Assembly: GCA_023212695.1 (NCBI GenBank)
Contig: JALCCG010000071.1
Location: 18,857-82,856 of the forward strand
Length of the DNA stretch: 64,000 nt
From: Sporisorium sorghi
Lineage: Eukaryota; Basidiomycota; Ustilaginomycetes; Ustilaginales; Ustilaginaceae
Direction: 5' to 3'
Under the pieces are notes generated by a model. The model was not told the DNA's origin and ran no database searches. It worked only from the letters and a program-made list of their open reading frames with translations. Position 1 is the first letter of the stretch, and each line of letters starts with the position of its first letter. Shown in pieces: positions 10,422 through 20,841 of the stretch. Position numbers and translations under genes: made by a program.

Positions 10422-11571
10422 ATGGAATGACCAAGCGAAACAAATGTCTTTCATCGACATGAAAAAGTTGAGTGCTGCCTGGAGTGACTATGCTTCAACA
10501 CCGTTCGATAGATCAGTGCCGACATGCACCTCGATGACGTTGAGCCGCGATGTGAGGAAAAAATGCTCAAAGTGTTGGATCATATTCACGATCGTCCTCC
10601 ACGCAAGTCTTGGCGAGATGAGGGACATGATCACACGACTCTGGTCAAGTGTAGAAGGTCGAGGAAAAGCGATCGTCAAAACGGGGGTCTTGAGTAAGTC
10701 AGCGCGACAATGATGATGATCTTGAAACCGCCAAAGCGAGAGCAAATGCCATCCTTGAGCATTGTCGTCATGGGCGAATTGCAGCGCGCCGCTCACCCCA
10801 AACGCCCACGACGACGGGCTGCTTACCTGCCTCGCCATGTAACTAGCAAAGATAAGCTCTGGTCCTCATTCCGAGGAATACGATAGTCACAGATAATTGC
10901 AACAGCCTTTGGCCATACTCAGCTGTACGCTAACCTTGCCGTTGTCCTCAACCGACAGGTTGTTCGGATGCCTGACCGTTTGCGCGCGTCGCTCTGACTG
11001 CACCGTTCAGACAACTTAGCTTGTCTTGACTTGGTGTGCTGCAGGTGAAGAGCAGATGGCGCAAGCAGCTGCATGAGTGCGCATCGCCTCATTTTAAGTT
11101 AGCGTGCACACTGCGGTGGCGCTGTGTTGCGGCAAAACAGACGGTGGGATCGCTGCAGGGTTTGACTGTCTCTGACCAAGTTAGCCAACCGCCGCGTTGG
11201 GCCGCAGGCTCTGTCATTTTGCCCGTCCCGCCGCCTCGCGCTGTTGCTGAGCAATTTCCTCCGCCGCGCTGTGTTGTGCTGTGCTGTGCTGCGATTTTCA
11301 CAGCATTGCAACGCACTCAGCCCCACCGCACCGCACTGGACCGCAGGCTCTGGAATCGCAGCAGCCTTGAGCTCAGCTCGTCTGGTTCATACATAAGCCT
11401 TGGCATCGATCGACCTCGCCAAGCCTTTTCCGCCTCCACCCTTCTTCTGTCTTCTCTCTCTTCCTCTCTCACCACGATCTATTCAGCCTTGGCATCGTCT
11501 CATCGACATCCAACATCAACACACAACAACACACACTTTTCTTTTCAACTCTTCCTCTCTCTTTTCAACGA
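10422..11571. promoter_or_regulatory. Intergenic and likely long 5' region of the MAM3-like gene
   Basis: 1150 nt without a supportable gene. A minus-strand ATG at 10838-10836 is followed after four codons by a GTAAGC donor-like site, but no matching second exon could be argued. Bases 11260-11300 hold imperfect GCTGTGTT/GTGCT repeats. The last ~150 nt before the ATG at 11572 are strongly pyrimidine-rich (TCTTCTCTC, CACAACAACACAC), typical of a transcription start and leader. Confidence 0.5.
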
Positions 11572-14553
11572 ATGGAGTCTCCTGCAAACGATGGTCCTGA
11601 CCTTGATGATTGTAGAGCCTTAACTCCCCGTTTCCCCAGCAGCACCGCGTCCGCCTGCTTTACCAATTGCCGCCGCCGCCCCCGTCCCGCAACTACTCCC
11701 TCTGCTCGATCGGCCACTCGAGCTCGATCTTCGTTCAGCATCCTCTGCCTTCTTCTCGGCAGCCTCGCCTTCTTCCTCGCTTTTTGCCCCTTTTCGGTCC
11801 AGGCGTACGTCGTTCCCGACGCCGTTCATCGACAGCAACCCAGTGGCGACGCTCAAGGGTCCGATATCGCCTTCTCTGACATAGCCCACAATGATCGTGT
11901 CATAGCATCTGCGCAAAGGGGCAGCGTCTTGGACGCTCAGCCCTCCAATGTTGATTTCTCCCTGCCCGCTTCTGAATCGCATCGCGACATTCTGCGATGG
12001 ATCCAGAGCGAGATCCACCATGCTCAGCTTGCAGATGACTCGCCCGGGTCCCAGGCCTTCCTCAACGAGCTCTACCAGCGTCTCTCCATCCAGAAACGCT
12101 CCGTGGTGGACCAAGCCAACTCCGAGGTTGCGCCCAGGTCGTCGCGCTTCCGCTTCTGGAAGCGTGCCGAAGGCGCCAGCAGCAGCGAAGGCAAGTGCCA
12201 CGAGACCGAGCTCTCCCAGGCGCAAAAAGCTGTTTACGGCATCCTCATCCCCATCCTCGTCGTGCTGTCCGGTCTCTTCGCCGGTCTCACACTTGGATAC
12301 ATGTCGCTCGACGAGACCCAGCTGCAGGTGCTGTCGCTGCAGGGCACTCCAAAGCAGAAGCGGTACGCCGAACAGATCATGCCTATCCGCAAGGATGGCC
12401 ATCTTTTGCTCACCACGCTGCTCATCGCCAACATGATCACCAACGAGACGCTCCCCATCATTGCCGACCCCCTGCTCGGCGGTGGTGTCCAGGCCGTCGT
12501 CGTCAGTATCGTGCTCGTCGTCATCTTTGCCGAGCTCATCCCTCAGTCCGTCTGCTCACGCTACGGCCTCGCCATCGGTGCCAAGCTCGCTCCGCTCACG
12601 CGTGTGGTCATGCTCATCCTCTGGCCCATCGCCTACCCCGTCTCGCGCGTGCTCCACTGGACGCTCGGCCCTCACCACGGCATCGTCTACCGTCGCTCCG
12701 AGCTCAAGGAGCTTGTCAACATGCACGCCGCCACCGCCGGTCGTGGCGATCTCAACAACGATACCGTCACCATCGTCGGTGGAGCGCTCGATCTTCAGGA
12801 GAAGGTCGTCAAGCAGGCCATGACACCCATCGATGGCGTCTTTATGATCTCGATCGACTCGAAGCTCGGCTACGAGACGCTCCAGCAGATCGTCAGCTCC
12901 GGCCACTCGCGTATCCCCATCTACCAGGAGATCGAGATCCCCGTCAACCGCGCTCGTGGAGGCAGCGGCACCGTGACGCCCAACCGCGGCGGTCTTTTCA
13001 GCGCCCTGAGCCGCAAGGCCGGCGCCACGCAGACCAAGGGCTCCTCGGTGGACGACCAGCGTACGCTCGAGGGCAGCGTCACCGCCGACAAGGAGTTCGC
13101 ATCCACTAATGCCGAATCGCACGATTCGACCGTCACCTCTGCCGCCAACAACACGACCATGATTAAACGTAAGAAGATCATCGGCGCGCTGCTGGTCAAA
13201 CAGTGTGTGCTCCTCGATCCCGAGGACGAGACGCCTGTTCGCGACATGGTCATCAACGCGCTCCCCACCGTCCCTGCTGACGAGCCGCTGCTCAACCTGC
13301 TCAACGTTTTCCAGGAGGGTCGTTCGCATCTCGCCATCGTCTCTTCGCGCACCCGCCGCTCGTCGCCTGGCTCGTTCGTCGACCTCGGGAACGATAGTGA
13401 CCCTCGCAAGACCCAGGCCGTGCAACGTTCCAACACCGCCGCGCGTGTGCAGGACCTGGGCGACATTGACGAGGAGAAGCAGCTCGACGACTCGGCCATC
13501 AAAAAGTCGAGCTTCTGGTCGCGTCACCTGCGCCGACACCATCGCCAGCAGGCCAAGTCTATCGACTTGCCCCCCGAGGCCCTTGGCGACGACATTGATG
13601 CAGGCGCTGTGGCAACGCAGATGGCGCAGCGAGACGTGCCGATCGGTATCATCACGCTCGAAGACGTGCTCGAGGAGCTCATCGGCGAAGAGATCCTCGA
13701 CGAGTACGACTCGGAGGTCGAGCAGAACTTTGCGCAGATCAGTCCTCCGCCCAGCCCTGGCCACAAGGAGCTGATCGACAAGAAGGTCGAGACGCCCAGG
13801 GACACGGACGAGATGCAGCTGCCCGGCTCTGCTATCAAGCTCCCCACGAGTCCAAAGATCGCGCTGCCGCGATTCAAGCTGGGTCGAAACGCGAGTCAGA
13901 AGGGAATTGATTCGGCCGCCGCCGCCGCCGACACCGTCTCCGTGCCCGCCACGCCTGCGATGGAAAGCAGCGTCGATGCACCTTCGACCAAGGAAGCTGA
14001 ATCCAAGCGCGAGAGTGTCCACTTCCCCTTTGATGTCAGCGAGCCGCAGGGACGCAGCTCCTCGCGTCCCCCGTCGCGTCCAGGCTCACGACCTGTTTCG
14101 CCTGGCCCTGGCTCCGCATTTGCCAGCACGGATGAGCAGCCTTCGCTGATCGCCCCGCGCGCCAATAAGCCGGTGGTGATCCGTCATCAGACGCCGGACG
14201 GCACCATCGCCACGGCGATTGTGGGCGAGTCGCTCTTGCGCGGCCGCACGACGGCGCTGGCCAGTGATCGCACCGCGAGTGGAGATGCGAGCCGCAGCAC
14301 CACTCCGTCGGGAACGCGTGTGAGCCGATTCAAGAGCACGCCGCTTCCTGGCAGTGTCCCTAGCACGCCTGTACCTGGCGCTGCTCCTCGCGGTCGGGCG
14401 TTTGGCAAGCCTCAAGTGGGCTCTGCGCTCGCTGAGGAGGACAAGGCGTCCACCTTTGCGGTTGCTAGCCCCGAGGAGCTCGATGCGGATGACGAGGACA
14501 AGCAGCTCGGCGGTGGCGGCGGTAGCAACACCGACGAGACCAGCACCCTTTGA
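11572..14553 (+). CDS. CNNM/Mam3-like membrane protein (DUF21 plus CBS pair)
   Basis: 993 aa, single exon. A hydrophobic segment at about 42-77 (SILCLLLGSLAFFLAF) acts as signal or anchor. The DUF21 transmembrane domain spans about 218-385 (ILIPILVVLSGLFAGLTLGYMSLDE, then TTLLIANMITNE, VVVIFAELIPQSVCSRYG). CBS material follows: KQAMTPIDGVFMIS and SGHSRIPIYQE near 410-455, then, after a ~90-residue polar insertion, IIGALLVKQCVLLDPEDETPV and IGIITLEDVLEELIGEEILDEYD up to about 710. This layout is that of CNNM/ACDP proteins and yeast Mam3, a vacuolar protein linked to Mg2+/Mn2+ handling. The last ~280 residues are Ser/Pro-rich, low-complexity and probably disordered. A 488-codon open frame on the opposite strand is a codon-bias shadow. 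Confidence 0.9.
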   Translation: MESPANDGPDLDDCRALTPRFPSSTASACFTNCRRRPRPATTPSARSATRARSSFSILCLLLGSLAFFLAFCPFSVQAYVVPDAVHRQQPSGDAQGSDIAFSDIAHNDRVIASAQRGSVLDAQPSNVDFSLPASESHRDILRWIQSEIHHAQLADDSPGSQAFLNELYQRLSIQKRSVVDQANSEVAPRSSRFRFWKRAEGASSSEGKCHETELSQAQKAVYGILIPILVVLSGLFAGLTLGYMSLDETQLQVLSLQGTPKQKRYAEQIMPIRKDGHLLLTTLLIANMITNETLPIIADPLLGGGVQAVVVSIVLVVIFAELIPQSVCSRYGLAIGAKLAPLTRVVMLILWPIAYPVSRVLHWTLGPHHGIVYRRSELKELVNMHAATAGRGDLNNDTVTIVGGALDLQEKVVKQAMTPIDGVFMISIDSKLGYETLQQIVSSGHSRIPIYQEIEIPVNRARGGSGTVTPNRGGLFSALSRKAGATQTKGSSVDDQRTLEGSVTADKEFASTNAESHDSTVTSAANNTTMIKRKKIIGALLVKQCVLLDPEDETPVRDMVINALPTVPADEPLLNLLNVFQEGRSHLAIVSSRTRRSSPGSFVDLGNDSDPRKTQAVQRSNTAARVQDLGDIDEEKQLDDSAIKKSSFWSRHLRRHHRQQAKSIDLPPEALGDDIDAGAVATQMAQRDVPIGIITLEDVLEELIGEEILDEYDSEVEQNFAQISPPPSPGHKELIDKKVETPRDTDEMQLPGSAIKLPTSPKIALPRFKLGRNASQKGIDSAAAAADTVSVPATPAMESSVDAPSTKEAESKRESVHFPFDVSEPQGRSSSRPPSRPGSRPVSPGPGSAFASTDEQPSLIAPRANKPVVIRHQTPDGTIATAIVGESLLRGRTTALASDRTASGDASRSTTPSGTRVSRFKSTPLPGSVPSTPVPGAAPRGRAFGKPQVGSALAEEDKASTFAVASPEELDADDEDKQLGGGGGSNTDETSTL

Positions 14554-15141
14554 TTGCGCGTGATGCTTCTCCCCATCTCTTGTGTCGTCAGTGAATCCTT
14601 CAATGCGCTACAACTGGCTCCAACTTTTTCTTTGTCGAATGAAATCCACAGTTTTTCAATTTTTCTCTTGCCCGTTGCCTTCTGACTGATGTCGTGTTTG
14701 ACATGTGAGTGGGGACTGGTCCACCCTTGTTGAGTCTGATGTGTTGAGTGGATGCGACCCGACCGAAGCGGGAGCGCGTTGGCGGAGGTGAACCGCTGTG
14801 ATTGCTGGTTTTGGAAGCCGATGCCCACGTCGATCCGTGCGTCGGTGTTGATTGTTTGTGAGTTTTCCAAAAGTGGGGGGAACTTGTCGTGGAATTCCTG
14901 AAGCGAACCATCCGCGTAACGTTCTTCGCTTTCACTCTTGAACAGACACAGCATCAGTGCATCCTCTCATCTCTGTCCTTGAACAGCACGAAGCGGAAGC
15001 AGAGGTGAATATCGTCGCAACACTCGAGGTATGATCGCGACGTCTCTTAAGCAGCTCAAAACGTGAAGGCTTCTCACTTCATCTCGATCGCCCACCTCGT
15101 GCCTCCTTGTCACTGCAAGGTCCCACCATCTTTCATCAACA
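14554..15141. other. Intergenic between the MAM3-like and aldo/keto reductase genes
   Basis: 588 nt between two plus-strand genes, so 3' UTR of the first and promoter of the second. No repeat, RNA gene or coding signal seen. Confidence 0.4.
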
Positions 15142-16554
15142 ATGCCGGTGTACCCATCCACCGAGCCGAGCAACACGGTCTTCCCACAGCAGCCCGCGCT
15201 GGAGACGCTCGCGCACGATGAACTGCAAGGCGGCCTCGCACCCTGGCGCATCGATGCGATCAACACCCCCGCCAACCTCTCGCGTGGCGCGGGCGACTTA
15301 GCAGCAGACGCCTCGCCCATCGTCTTTGGCGGCGGCGTGTTCGGCCAAGACATGTACAACACGTCCGAAACGCTCGCTTCCGACCTGCCGATCCGCACGG
15401 TGCGGTTGGCGCTGCGGTACGGCATCAACGCGTTCGACACGTCGCCGTACTACTTTCCATCCGAGTTCACGCTGGGGAATATCTTGCGTCGCTTGCGGCC
15501 GGAGTTCCCGCGTGAATCGTATTTCATCGTGACCAAGTGCGGGCGGTATGGGCCGGAGAAGGAGCACTTTGACTACAGTGCGGAGAGGATCGATGCGAGT
15601 GTGAGGGGAAGTTGTCGGCGGTTGGGGACGGAGTATTTGGATGTGGCGCTGATGCACGATGCCGAGTTTGTGTGCGAGCGGGTGGGGCGGAGTCATGACG
15701 AGGGGTGGGAGAGTGGGATTGTCTCTGGGCTGGTGGAGCCGGGGCAGGTGGGGTCGACCCAGTCCAGGGACGAGGTGCTCGCGTCCCTGGGGCTGGCACC
15801 GACGCTCGAGGCGGCGTCCAAAGTGCACGGTAAAGGCGACGAGCAGTTCCTCGAAGCCATCCGCGCGCTGTTCAAGCTCAAGGACGAAGGCGTGATCAAG
15901 CGCGTGGGTATCTCTGGCTACCCGCTGCCCGTGCTGCTGCGCCTCTCGCGCCTGGTAGCCACCACGGCTCCATACCGCCCGCTCGACGTAGTGCTGAGCT
16001 ACTCGAACCACTGCCTACACTCGGACGTGCTGCAGGGGTGGAAGGCGTTCTTCGCCGCCGACCCGCGCGGCGACGATGGTACCAACTCGCTCCCACAGCT
16101 GACATGGACCGCACCGCTGCTCATGAACGGCTCGCCGTTCTCCATGGGCCTGCTGACAGACGGCACGCCGCCCCCCTGGCATCCAGCAAGCGACGCACTC
16201 AAGGCCGCGACCAAGGAAGCAAGTCAAACGCTCGTCGCGCAAGGCAGCTCACTCACATTAACCTCGCTGGCGTACGGCTTGCGCGGCTCCGAACTGCGCC
16301 ATGCCAGCGGAGAGGGCCCGCAGCTGAGGACGCTGGTCGGACTGAGCCATCCGGATCACGTGCACAGCGCCGTCGAGGCATACCGCGTCCTGTCTGCCGG
16401 TGCTTCTGAAGCGGGTGAGGCGCTATATGCGTGCAAGGAGGACAACGAGCGGAAGCTGGCGGCGTACGAGAAGCAGACAAGCAACGAGAAGCTGGTGCGC
16501 GATCTGTTTGCTCGGCGGGGCGTTCGCGAGTGGAGCTGGTCGAGCGGGTTGTAA
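15142..16554 (+). CDS. Aldo/keto reductase, D-arabinose 1-dehydrogenase (Ara2)-like
   Basis: 470 aa, single exon. The AKR catalytic tetrad is visible: Asp and Tyr in NAFDTSPYY, Lys in FIVTKCGRYG, and His in DVALMHDAEF. GVFGQDMYN near the start and IKRVGISGYPLP in the middle fit the L-galactose/D-arabinose dehydrogenase branch, whose yeast member Ara2 oxidises D-arabinose with NAD+ toward erythroascorbate. At 470 aa it is longer than Ara2 (335 aa). The extra length is an N-terminal leader of about 50 residues, a Gly/Glu-rich loop after DAEFVCE, and a C-terminal helical stretch. The substrate is inferred from family resemblance only. Confidence 0.82.
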   Translation: MPVYPSTEPSNTVFPQQPALETLAHDELQGGLAPWRIDAINTPANLSRGAGDLAADASPIVFGGGVFGQDMYNTSETLASDLPIRTVRLALRYGINAFDTSPYYFPSEFTLGNILRRLRPEFPRESYFIVTKCGRYGPEKEHFDYSAERIDASVRGSCRRLGTEYLDVALMHDAEFVCERVGRSHDEGWESGIVSGLVEPGQVGSTQSRDEVLASLGLAPTLEAASKVHGKGDEQFLEAIRALFKLKDEGVIKRVGISGYPLPVLLRLSRLVATTAPYRPLDVVLSYSNHCLHSDVLQGWKAFFAADPRGDDGTNSLPQLTWTAPLLMNGSPFSMGLLTDGTPPPWHPASDALKAATKEASQTLVAQGSSLTLTSLAYGLRGSELRHASGEGPQLRTLVGLSHPDHVHSAVEAYRVLSAGASEAGEALYACKEDNERKLAAYEKQTSNEKLVRDLFARRGVREWSWSSGL

Positions 16555-17171
16555 TTCGAAACGTTCTTAGCAATGGACAACATGGATGAATAGAGATCTA
16601 CGGTGCCTGTGTCTGTGTGTATATCATTGTGCAATGCTCTTTGGCTGCAGCGTCCAAGGGTTGTCGCTGTTGGGAAGGGGAGAAGGTGGTGTCGAGGAGA
16701 GCTCAAGAAAAAAAAAAACGCTTGAATGTCACGCTTGAGGGCGTAACATTTCCAAAAAAAATTGCGTTGTGGAGGAAAGACGGCTCGATCACGGTCCATG
16801 CGCCTTGACGAGAAAATCACGGTTGCAGAACGGCAGTGTTTTTTGGAATTGAGCTTGAGCCAACTGACGCGTACTTTCCACAGCAGAAACGCAGCTCAGA
16901 TCCACCAACACCATCACCACCATTCAGACGTCCTTCATCATTTGCGACTCGACACAGGCAGCCTTTCGACCGCTCGATTTCAAACCTACAGACAACAGCG
17001 CACAGTCCGCACCGTCGCCTGGCTCTAGAGTGATTCTCTCACCGACATCACACGCAGATCTCCCGCCAGGCATCGTCCAACAACGAAGGCGCTAGATACC
17101 AGTTCCTACTCGTCACCACTTTCGGACCGCCTGCCTAGCTCACACAGGCTGCAATAACCACAGCTCCAACA
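16555..17171. other. Intergenic upstream of RPN6
   Basis: 617 nt with short A runs near 16707 and 16755 and a CAC/CAT-rich patch at 16905-16925. I looked for the yeast proteasome element GGTGGCAAA and did not see it. Confidence 0.4.
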
Positions 17172-18428
17172 ATGATGGTAGCGCAGACAGTAGCACAGGC
17201 CGACGAGGCCATCAAGGCTGGTAACAACCACGAGGGCGAGCGCATCCTCAAGTCCATCCTCTCGAATCCATCCTCTCCCTCGGACGATGCGCAACTCAAG
17301 GAGCAAGAAGCAGCGCTCCTCCGCCTCGGTCAGCTCTACCGCGACACCAAGGATGCCAATGCGCTTGCAGAGACCGTGCGTTCTTCACGCACTTTCATGA
17401 GCTCCATCGCCAAGGCCAAGACGGCCAAGCTGGTGCGCACGCTCATCGACTACTTTGAAGGCATCCCCGGCAGCCAGCAGACGCAGATCCAGGTCGCGAA
17501 AGAGAATGCAGAGTGGGCCAAGTCGGAAAAGCGCATCTTCCTCAAGCAAAACCTCGAGACCAAGCTGATCGGCTTGTATTTTGAAAACAAGAACTACCGC
17601 GAGGCGCTGCCACTCATCGACACATTGTTGCGCGAGCTCAAGAAGCTCGACGACAAGATGATCCTCACCGAGGTGCATTTGCTCGAATCCAAGGTGAACC
17701 ACGCCATCTCGAACCTGCCCAAGGCCAAGGCGGCGTTGACATCGGCGAGGACCGCCGCCAACTCGATCTACTGCCCGCCGACGTTGCAGGCGCAGCTCGA
17801 CATGCAGGCGAGTGTGTTGCATGCAGAGGACAAGGACTACACCACCGCCTACTCGTACTTCTTCGAGACGCTCGAGGGATTCGCGCTGCAGGACGATCCA
17901 CGCGCACCGTTGGCGCTCAAGTACATGCTGCTATGCAAGATCATGCTCAACCTTTCCGAGGACGTCAACAGCATCATCAGCGGCAAGCACGCCACCAAGT
18001 ATGCCGGGCGAGACGTCGAGGCCATGAAGGCCGTTGCGCGTGCGCACGAGGAGCGCAGTCTGGAAGGGTTTGAGATCGCGTTGAGGACGTACAAGGACGA
18101 GCTGTCGAACGACCCCATCGTCAAGAACCACCTCTCGGCGCTGTACGACACGCTGCTCGAGCAGAATCTGCTCAGGGTCATTGAGCCGTACTCGCGCGTC
18201 GAGATCGCGCACATCGCCAAGGAGGTGAGGCAGCCCGTGCGCGAGGTGGAGCTCAAGCTGAGCCAGATGATTCTGGATAAGGTGTTCCACGGGATCTTGG
18301 ATCAGGGTGCCGGGTGTCTGGTGGTGTACGACCAGCCAGTGGAGGACAAGACGTACCAGGTGACGCTGGACACGCTCAAACACGTCGGCAACGTCATTGA
18401 CTCGCTTTACAAGAAGGCCAATGCGTGA
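17172..18428 (+). CDS. RPN6: 26S proteasome lid subunit Rpn6 (PSMD11)
   Basis: 418 aa, single exon, close to the 422 aa of human PSMD11. The N-terminal half is TPR-like helical repeats. Strong family landmarks are SARTAANSIYCPPTLQAQLDMQ, ALKYMLLCKIMLN, KYAGRDVEAMKAVA, and the PCI domain with LYDTLLEQNLLRVIEPYSRVEI, KLSQMILDKVFHGILDQGAG and the final KHVGNVIDSLYKKA. Rpn6 clamps the lid to the base and core particle of the 26S proteasome. The gene starts with two adjacent ATGs (MMVAQ); either may be used. It converges on the aminotransferase gene with 117 bp between stops. Confidence 0.96.
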   Translation: MMVAQTVAQADEAIKAGNNHEGERILKSILSNPSSPSDDAQLKEQEAALLRLGQLYRDTKDANALAETVRSSRTFMSSIAKAKTAKLVRTLIDYFEGIPGSQQTQIQVAKENAEWAKSEKRIFLKQNLETKLIGLYFENKNYREALPLIDTLLRELKKLDDKMILTEVHLLESKVNHAISNLPKAKAALTSARTAANSIYCPPTLQAQLDMQASVLHAEDKDYTTAYSYFFETLEGFALQDDPRAPLALKYMLLCKIMLNLSEDVNSIISGKHATKYAGRDVEAMKAVARAHEERSLEGFEIALRTYKDELSNDPIVKNHLSALYDTLLEQNLLRVIEPYSRVEIAHIAKEVRQPVREVELKLSQMILDKVFHGILDQGAGCLVVYDQPVEDKTYQVTLDTLKHVGNVIDSLYKKANA

Positions 18429-18545
18429 GATGTGGCACTTTTCTCCTTCAGCAATGTCAGATGATGATCTCACTCAAATTGGCAGAGTGAGAATGTCTCG
18501 GCGTGGGTGTGAACTTTGCATTCCTTCAAACATGTCAACTGCGAG

Positions 18546-20093
18546 CTAATCGTGCTGGACATCAGCATGCGCAGCCTTGGTCGGGGCAAATCCTCTGCCG
18601 ACTTTAGCGTAGTCGGCGTGCTTGGGGTCGGCTTTAGCGATGACACGCTCGAGGGCGTCGAGGCCACGGTCGATTTGAGACAATTCCGGACCGTACGAGA
18701 TGCGGATGAACTTCTCGCAAGGGCTCTGGACGATGTTCCTCCTGTGAGCCGGATTGATATCGAACGCGATGCCGGGTACCACGATCGTCTTTTCACGCAG
18801 AAGCTCCTCGAACATCACCAACCCAGACGACAGTGGCGAGTCTCCCAAGCTAGCGAGCGAGAGCCAAATGTAAAACGTGCCCTGCGGCTCGACTTTGACT
18901 TCGAGGCCCATCTTTTTCAGCCGGGCAAGGACGTGCTGGCGCTTGTGGCGGAAGAGCTTTTGAAGCGCGATGCGGTCCTGGTTGCAGCGGTCGATGTCGA
19001 GCATCTGAAGCGCCATGCACTGCATGGGGTGGGATGTGCCGCCGTCGAGGAACGAGCCGGACTGGTTGAGCGCCGTGATGATGTCCTTGGGGCCGACGAC
19101 CCAGCAGACGCGCCAACCGGGGAGGCGGAAGCCTTTGGTGAGGCCGTCGATCATGACGATGGGCGTGTCGTTGATGTCGTCGATATGCTCCGCCGCAGAA
19201 TTGGCACGACCCAAGGGGCCCTCGTGCATGTACCACGAGTAGAACTCGTCGAGCAGAATCGTACAGCCGAGCTCCTTGGACGTCTCGACCAACCGTTTAA
19301 GCTCGTCGCCCTCGATGAGCATCCCCGTTGGGTTGCGCGGGTTGCTCATGATCATCGCACTCAAACCCCGGCCTTTGATCTCCTTCCTCAAATCCTCCGT
19401 GCTGAGCCTGTACCGATCCTCCTCCGACAGCACCGTCGGGATGGGCACGAGGCTCTTGAACGCGCTCAACATGCTCTCGTAGCTCGTATACTCCGGCAGC
19501 TGATATCCGCAGTTCACGTTACCGATCACGGCCGCCAGCCGCGTCATGCCCGCCCTTCCACCGGGTACGATGCACACGTTGCTGTAGTCGAACTTCTTGT
19601 CCTTGTTCTGACGGAACGTCTGGTTGTAGTAGTTCGCCACCGCCTTGCGCAGCGCCATGGTGCCCGTGTTGGGCGCATACTCGTGCACGCCCTCGCCGAA
19701 CTGCGTCAGGTCAAACTCGAGCTTGCGCGGCGCTCCACCTTCGATATTGCCCACCTCCGGCGCACCCTGACCCAAATTAGCCCACTCGGGATTGCCATAG
19801 TAAAACCCATTGCTGGTCGCACGGTCCGTGACGTAAATGACGCCAGTCGAGCCGGGATGCTGGATGGCGGGGAAGCGCTCGCCGATCTCCTCGTGGTTCA
19901 GCTGAGTTCTGAATGTGGAAGCGTCGGCACTGGAGATGGTCGAGGCACGTCGGGCGCCATTGTGGCCAGGGTGGGAGCGGAAGATGCGATGGGCCTCGGA
20001 CTGGTCTTCGTGCTGGATGGCGCTGATGACGGCTGCAGCGGTGGATTTGAGTTTGTCGGCTGCTGCGCCGGCGGCGGTGTCGGGTTGTGCCAT
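18546..20093 (-). CDS. PLP-dependent class I/II aminotransferase
   Basis: 515 aa from the ATG at 20093-20091 (MAQPDTAAG). An in-frame ATG 87 nt upstream (20180) would add 29 residues read from leader DNA next to an A/T tract and is less likely. Class I/II landmarks: YAPNTGTMALRKAVANYY, VCIVPGGRAGMTRLA, MSNPRNPTGMLIEG, CTILLDEFYSWY, and the PLP lysine in DGLTKGFRLPGWR, about residue 320. The C-terminus carries GTFYIWLSL and FIRISYG, whose Arg usually binds the substrate carboxylate. The ~90-residue N-terminal extension is longer than in most bacterial AspC-type enzymes. Substrate cannot be read from sequence. It is divergent from the ABC transporter, and both starts have a long A/T tract about 115 nt upstream. 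Confidence 0.88.
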   Translation of the reverse strand: MAQPDTAAGAAADKLKSTAAAVISAIQHEDQSEAHRIFRSHPGHNGARRASTISSADASTFRTQLNHEEIGERFPAIQHPGSTGVIYVTDRATSNGFYYGNPEWANLGQGAPEVGNIEGGAPRKLEFDLTQFGEGVHEYAPNTGTMALRKAVANYYNQTFRQNKDKKFDYSNVCIVPGGRAGMTRLAAVIGNVNCGYQLPEYTSYESMLSAFKSLVPIPTVLSEEDRYRLSTEDLRKEIKGRGLSAMIMSNPRNPTGMLIEGDELKRLVETSKELGCTILLDEFYSWYMHEGPLGRANSAAEHIDDINDTPIVMIDGLTKGFRLPGWRVCWVVGPKDIITALNQSGSFLDGGTSHPMQCMALQMLDIDRCNQDRIALQKLFRHKRQHVLARLKKMGLEVKVEPQGTFYIWLSLASLGDSPLSSGLVMFEELLREKTIVVPGIAFDINPAHRRNIVQSPCEKFIRISYGPELSQIDRGLDALERVIAKADPKHADYAKVGRGFAPTKAAHADVQHD

Positions 20094-20209
20094 TGTGGCG
20101 GATTTTAATGGATGAATGGATGGAGGAAGATGGTGGTGCGGGAGGAAGGATAGACAAGTCGCTCTTACTGTTACGGCCAAGGCACAGCCATGCCGAGGAT
20201 AAGCACCAG

Positions 20210-20236
20210 AAAAAAAAAAAAAAAAAAAAAAAAAAA
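20210..20236. repeat. Poly(dA:dT) tract, 27 A
   Basis: Uninterrupted; read as T-tract on the coding strand of the aminotransferase, 117 nt before its ATG. Confidence 0.85.
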
Positions 20237-20700
20237 GTTGACATCCCAGCTCGGCAGGCTGAGTCCTCTTTCGCTACAGTTGCCGGCGGTTGGTTTTTTA
20301 GAGCGAAGACTGCGGTGGTCCGTGCCCGAGAGCCATTCGCTCTCTCACTGACACATGGCACTCTTCAGCAACCTCACCGGTCCAACCACATCGCAAACAT
20401 TTCTCATACAAAGGCGAGGGAAATCATCCTTGGTACTGAACTCTTTGACTCGGCTGACACTTGACGTCGACTCGAAAGCGAATGCAACGTCTTGGAGAGC
20501 GTGATTTTTGTTTCGAAAGAGGTTCTGAGCTAAGAAAAGGCATCCAGACAACCTCAGTACGCTGCTGCGATGCTCCTCATGCAAGCTGAAGATCCTTGAG
20601 CAGAACAGCGAGATCGCGTGCTTGGCCAAAAGAGTTGAGTGCGGAATTTTTTGAGAAAATCGCGCTTATGAAACGGCTTTTTTGCTGCTGCGCAAAGCAG

Positions 20701-20728
20701 AAAAAAAAAAAAAAAAAAAAAAAAAAAA
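20701..20728. repeat. Poly(dA:dT) tract, 28 A
   Basis: Uninterrupted; 113 nt before the ABC transporter ATG at 20842. In the transporter frame it reads as a poly-Lys run, which artificially lengthens the open frame to 20596. Confidence 0.85.
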
Positions 20729-20841
20729 GAAATTCCAAAAGCAACACTTTCGTGTCCTCGTTCGCCATCCTCAAGATTGCACCACCATCATCAGGGCTCG
20801 CATCCTCTTACAGCGGTGTCATTGCCCAGCGCACAGTCAAG

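Larger units (their letters stand above)
20094..20841. promoter_or_regulatory. Divergent promoter region with two poly(dA:dT) tracts
   Basis: 748 nt between diverging starts. A 27-nt A-tract at 20210-20236 lies 117 nt before the aminotransferase start, and a 28-nt A-tract at 20701-20728 lies 113 nt before the ABC transporter start. The two promoters are thus nearly mirror-placed around their tracts. Confidence 0.65.

Noticed and set aside
10488..10838. Minus-strand ATG frame with a donor-like GTAAGC after four codons
   Set aside because: Only one plausible splice signal; no second exon with a family match or good acceptor could be supported.
12556..14022. 488-codon open frame on the minus strand
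   Set aside because: Antisense shadow of the MAM3-like gene, whose DUF21 and CBS motifs are clear. Composition is biased (Arg, Asp, Val, Leu), with no recognisable domain.
18516..20108. 530-codon open frame on the plus strand
   Set aside because: It is antisense to the aminotransferase along almost its full length. The aminotransferase shows all class I/II motifs; the antisense product is Arg/His/Glu/Val-rich with no motif, as expected where third positions avoid A/T.
20596..20841. N-terminal extension of the HMT1-type protein with a poly-Lys run
   Set aside because: It arises from reading through the 28-A promoter tract. The ATG at 20842 starts the hydrophobic TMD0 directly.
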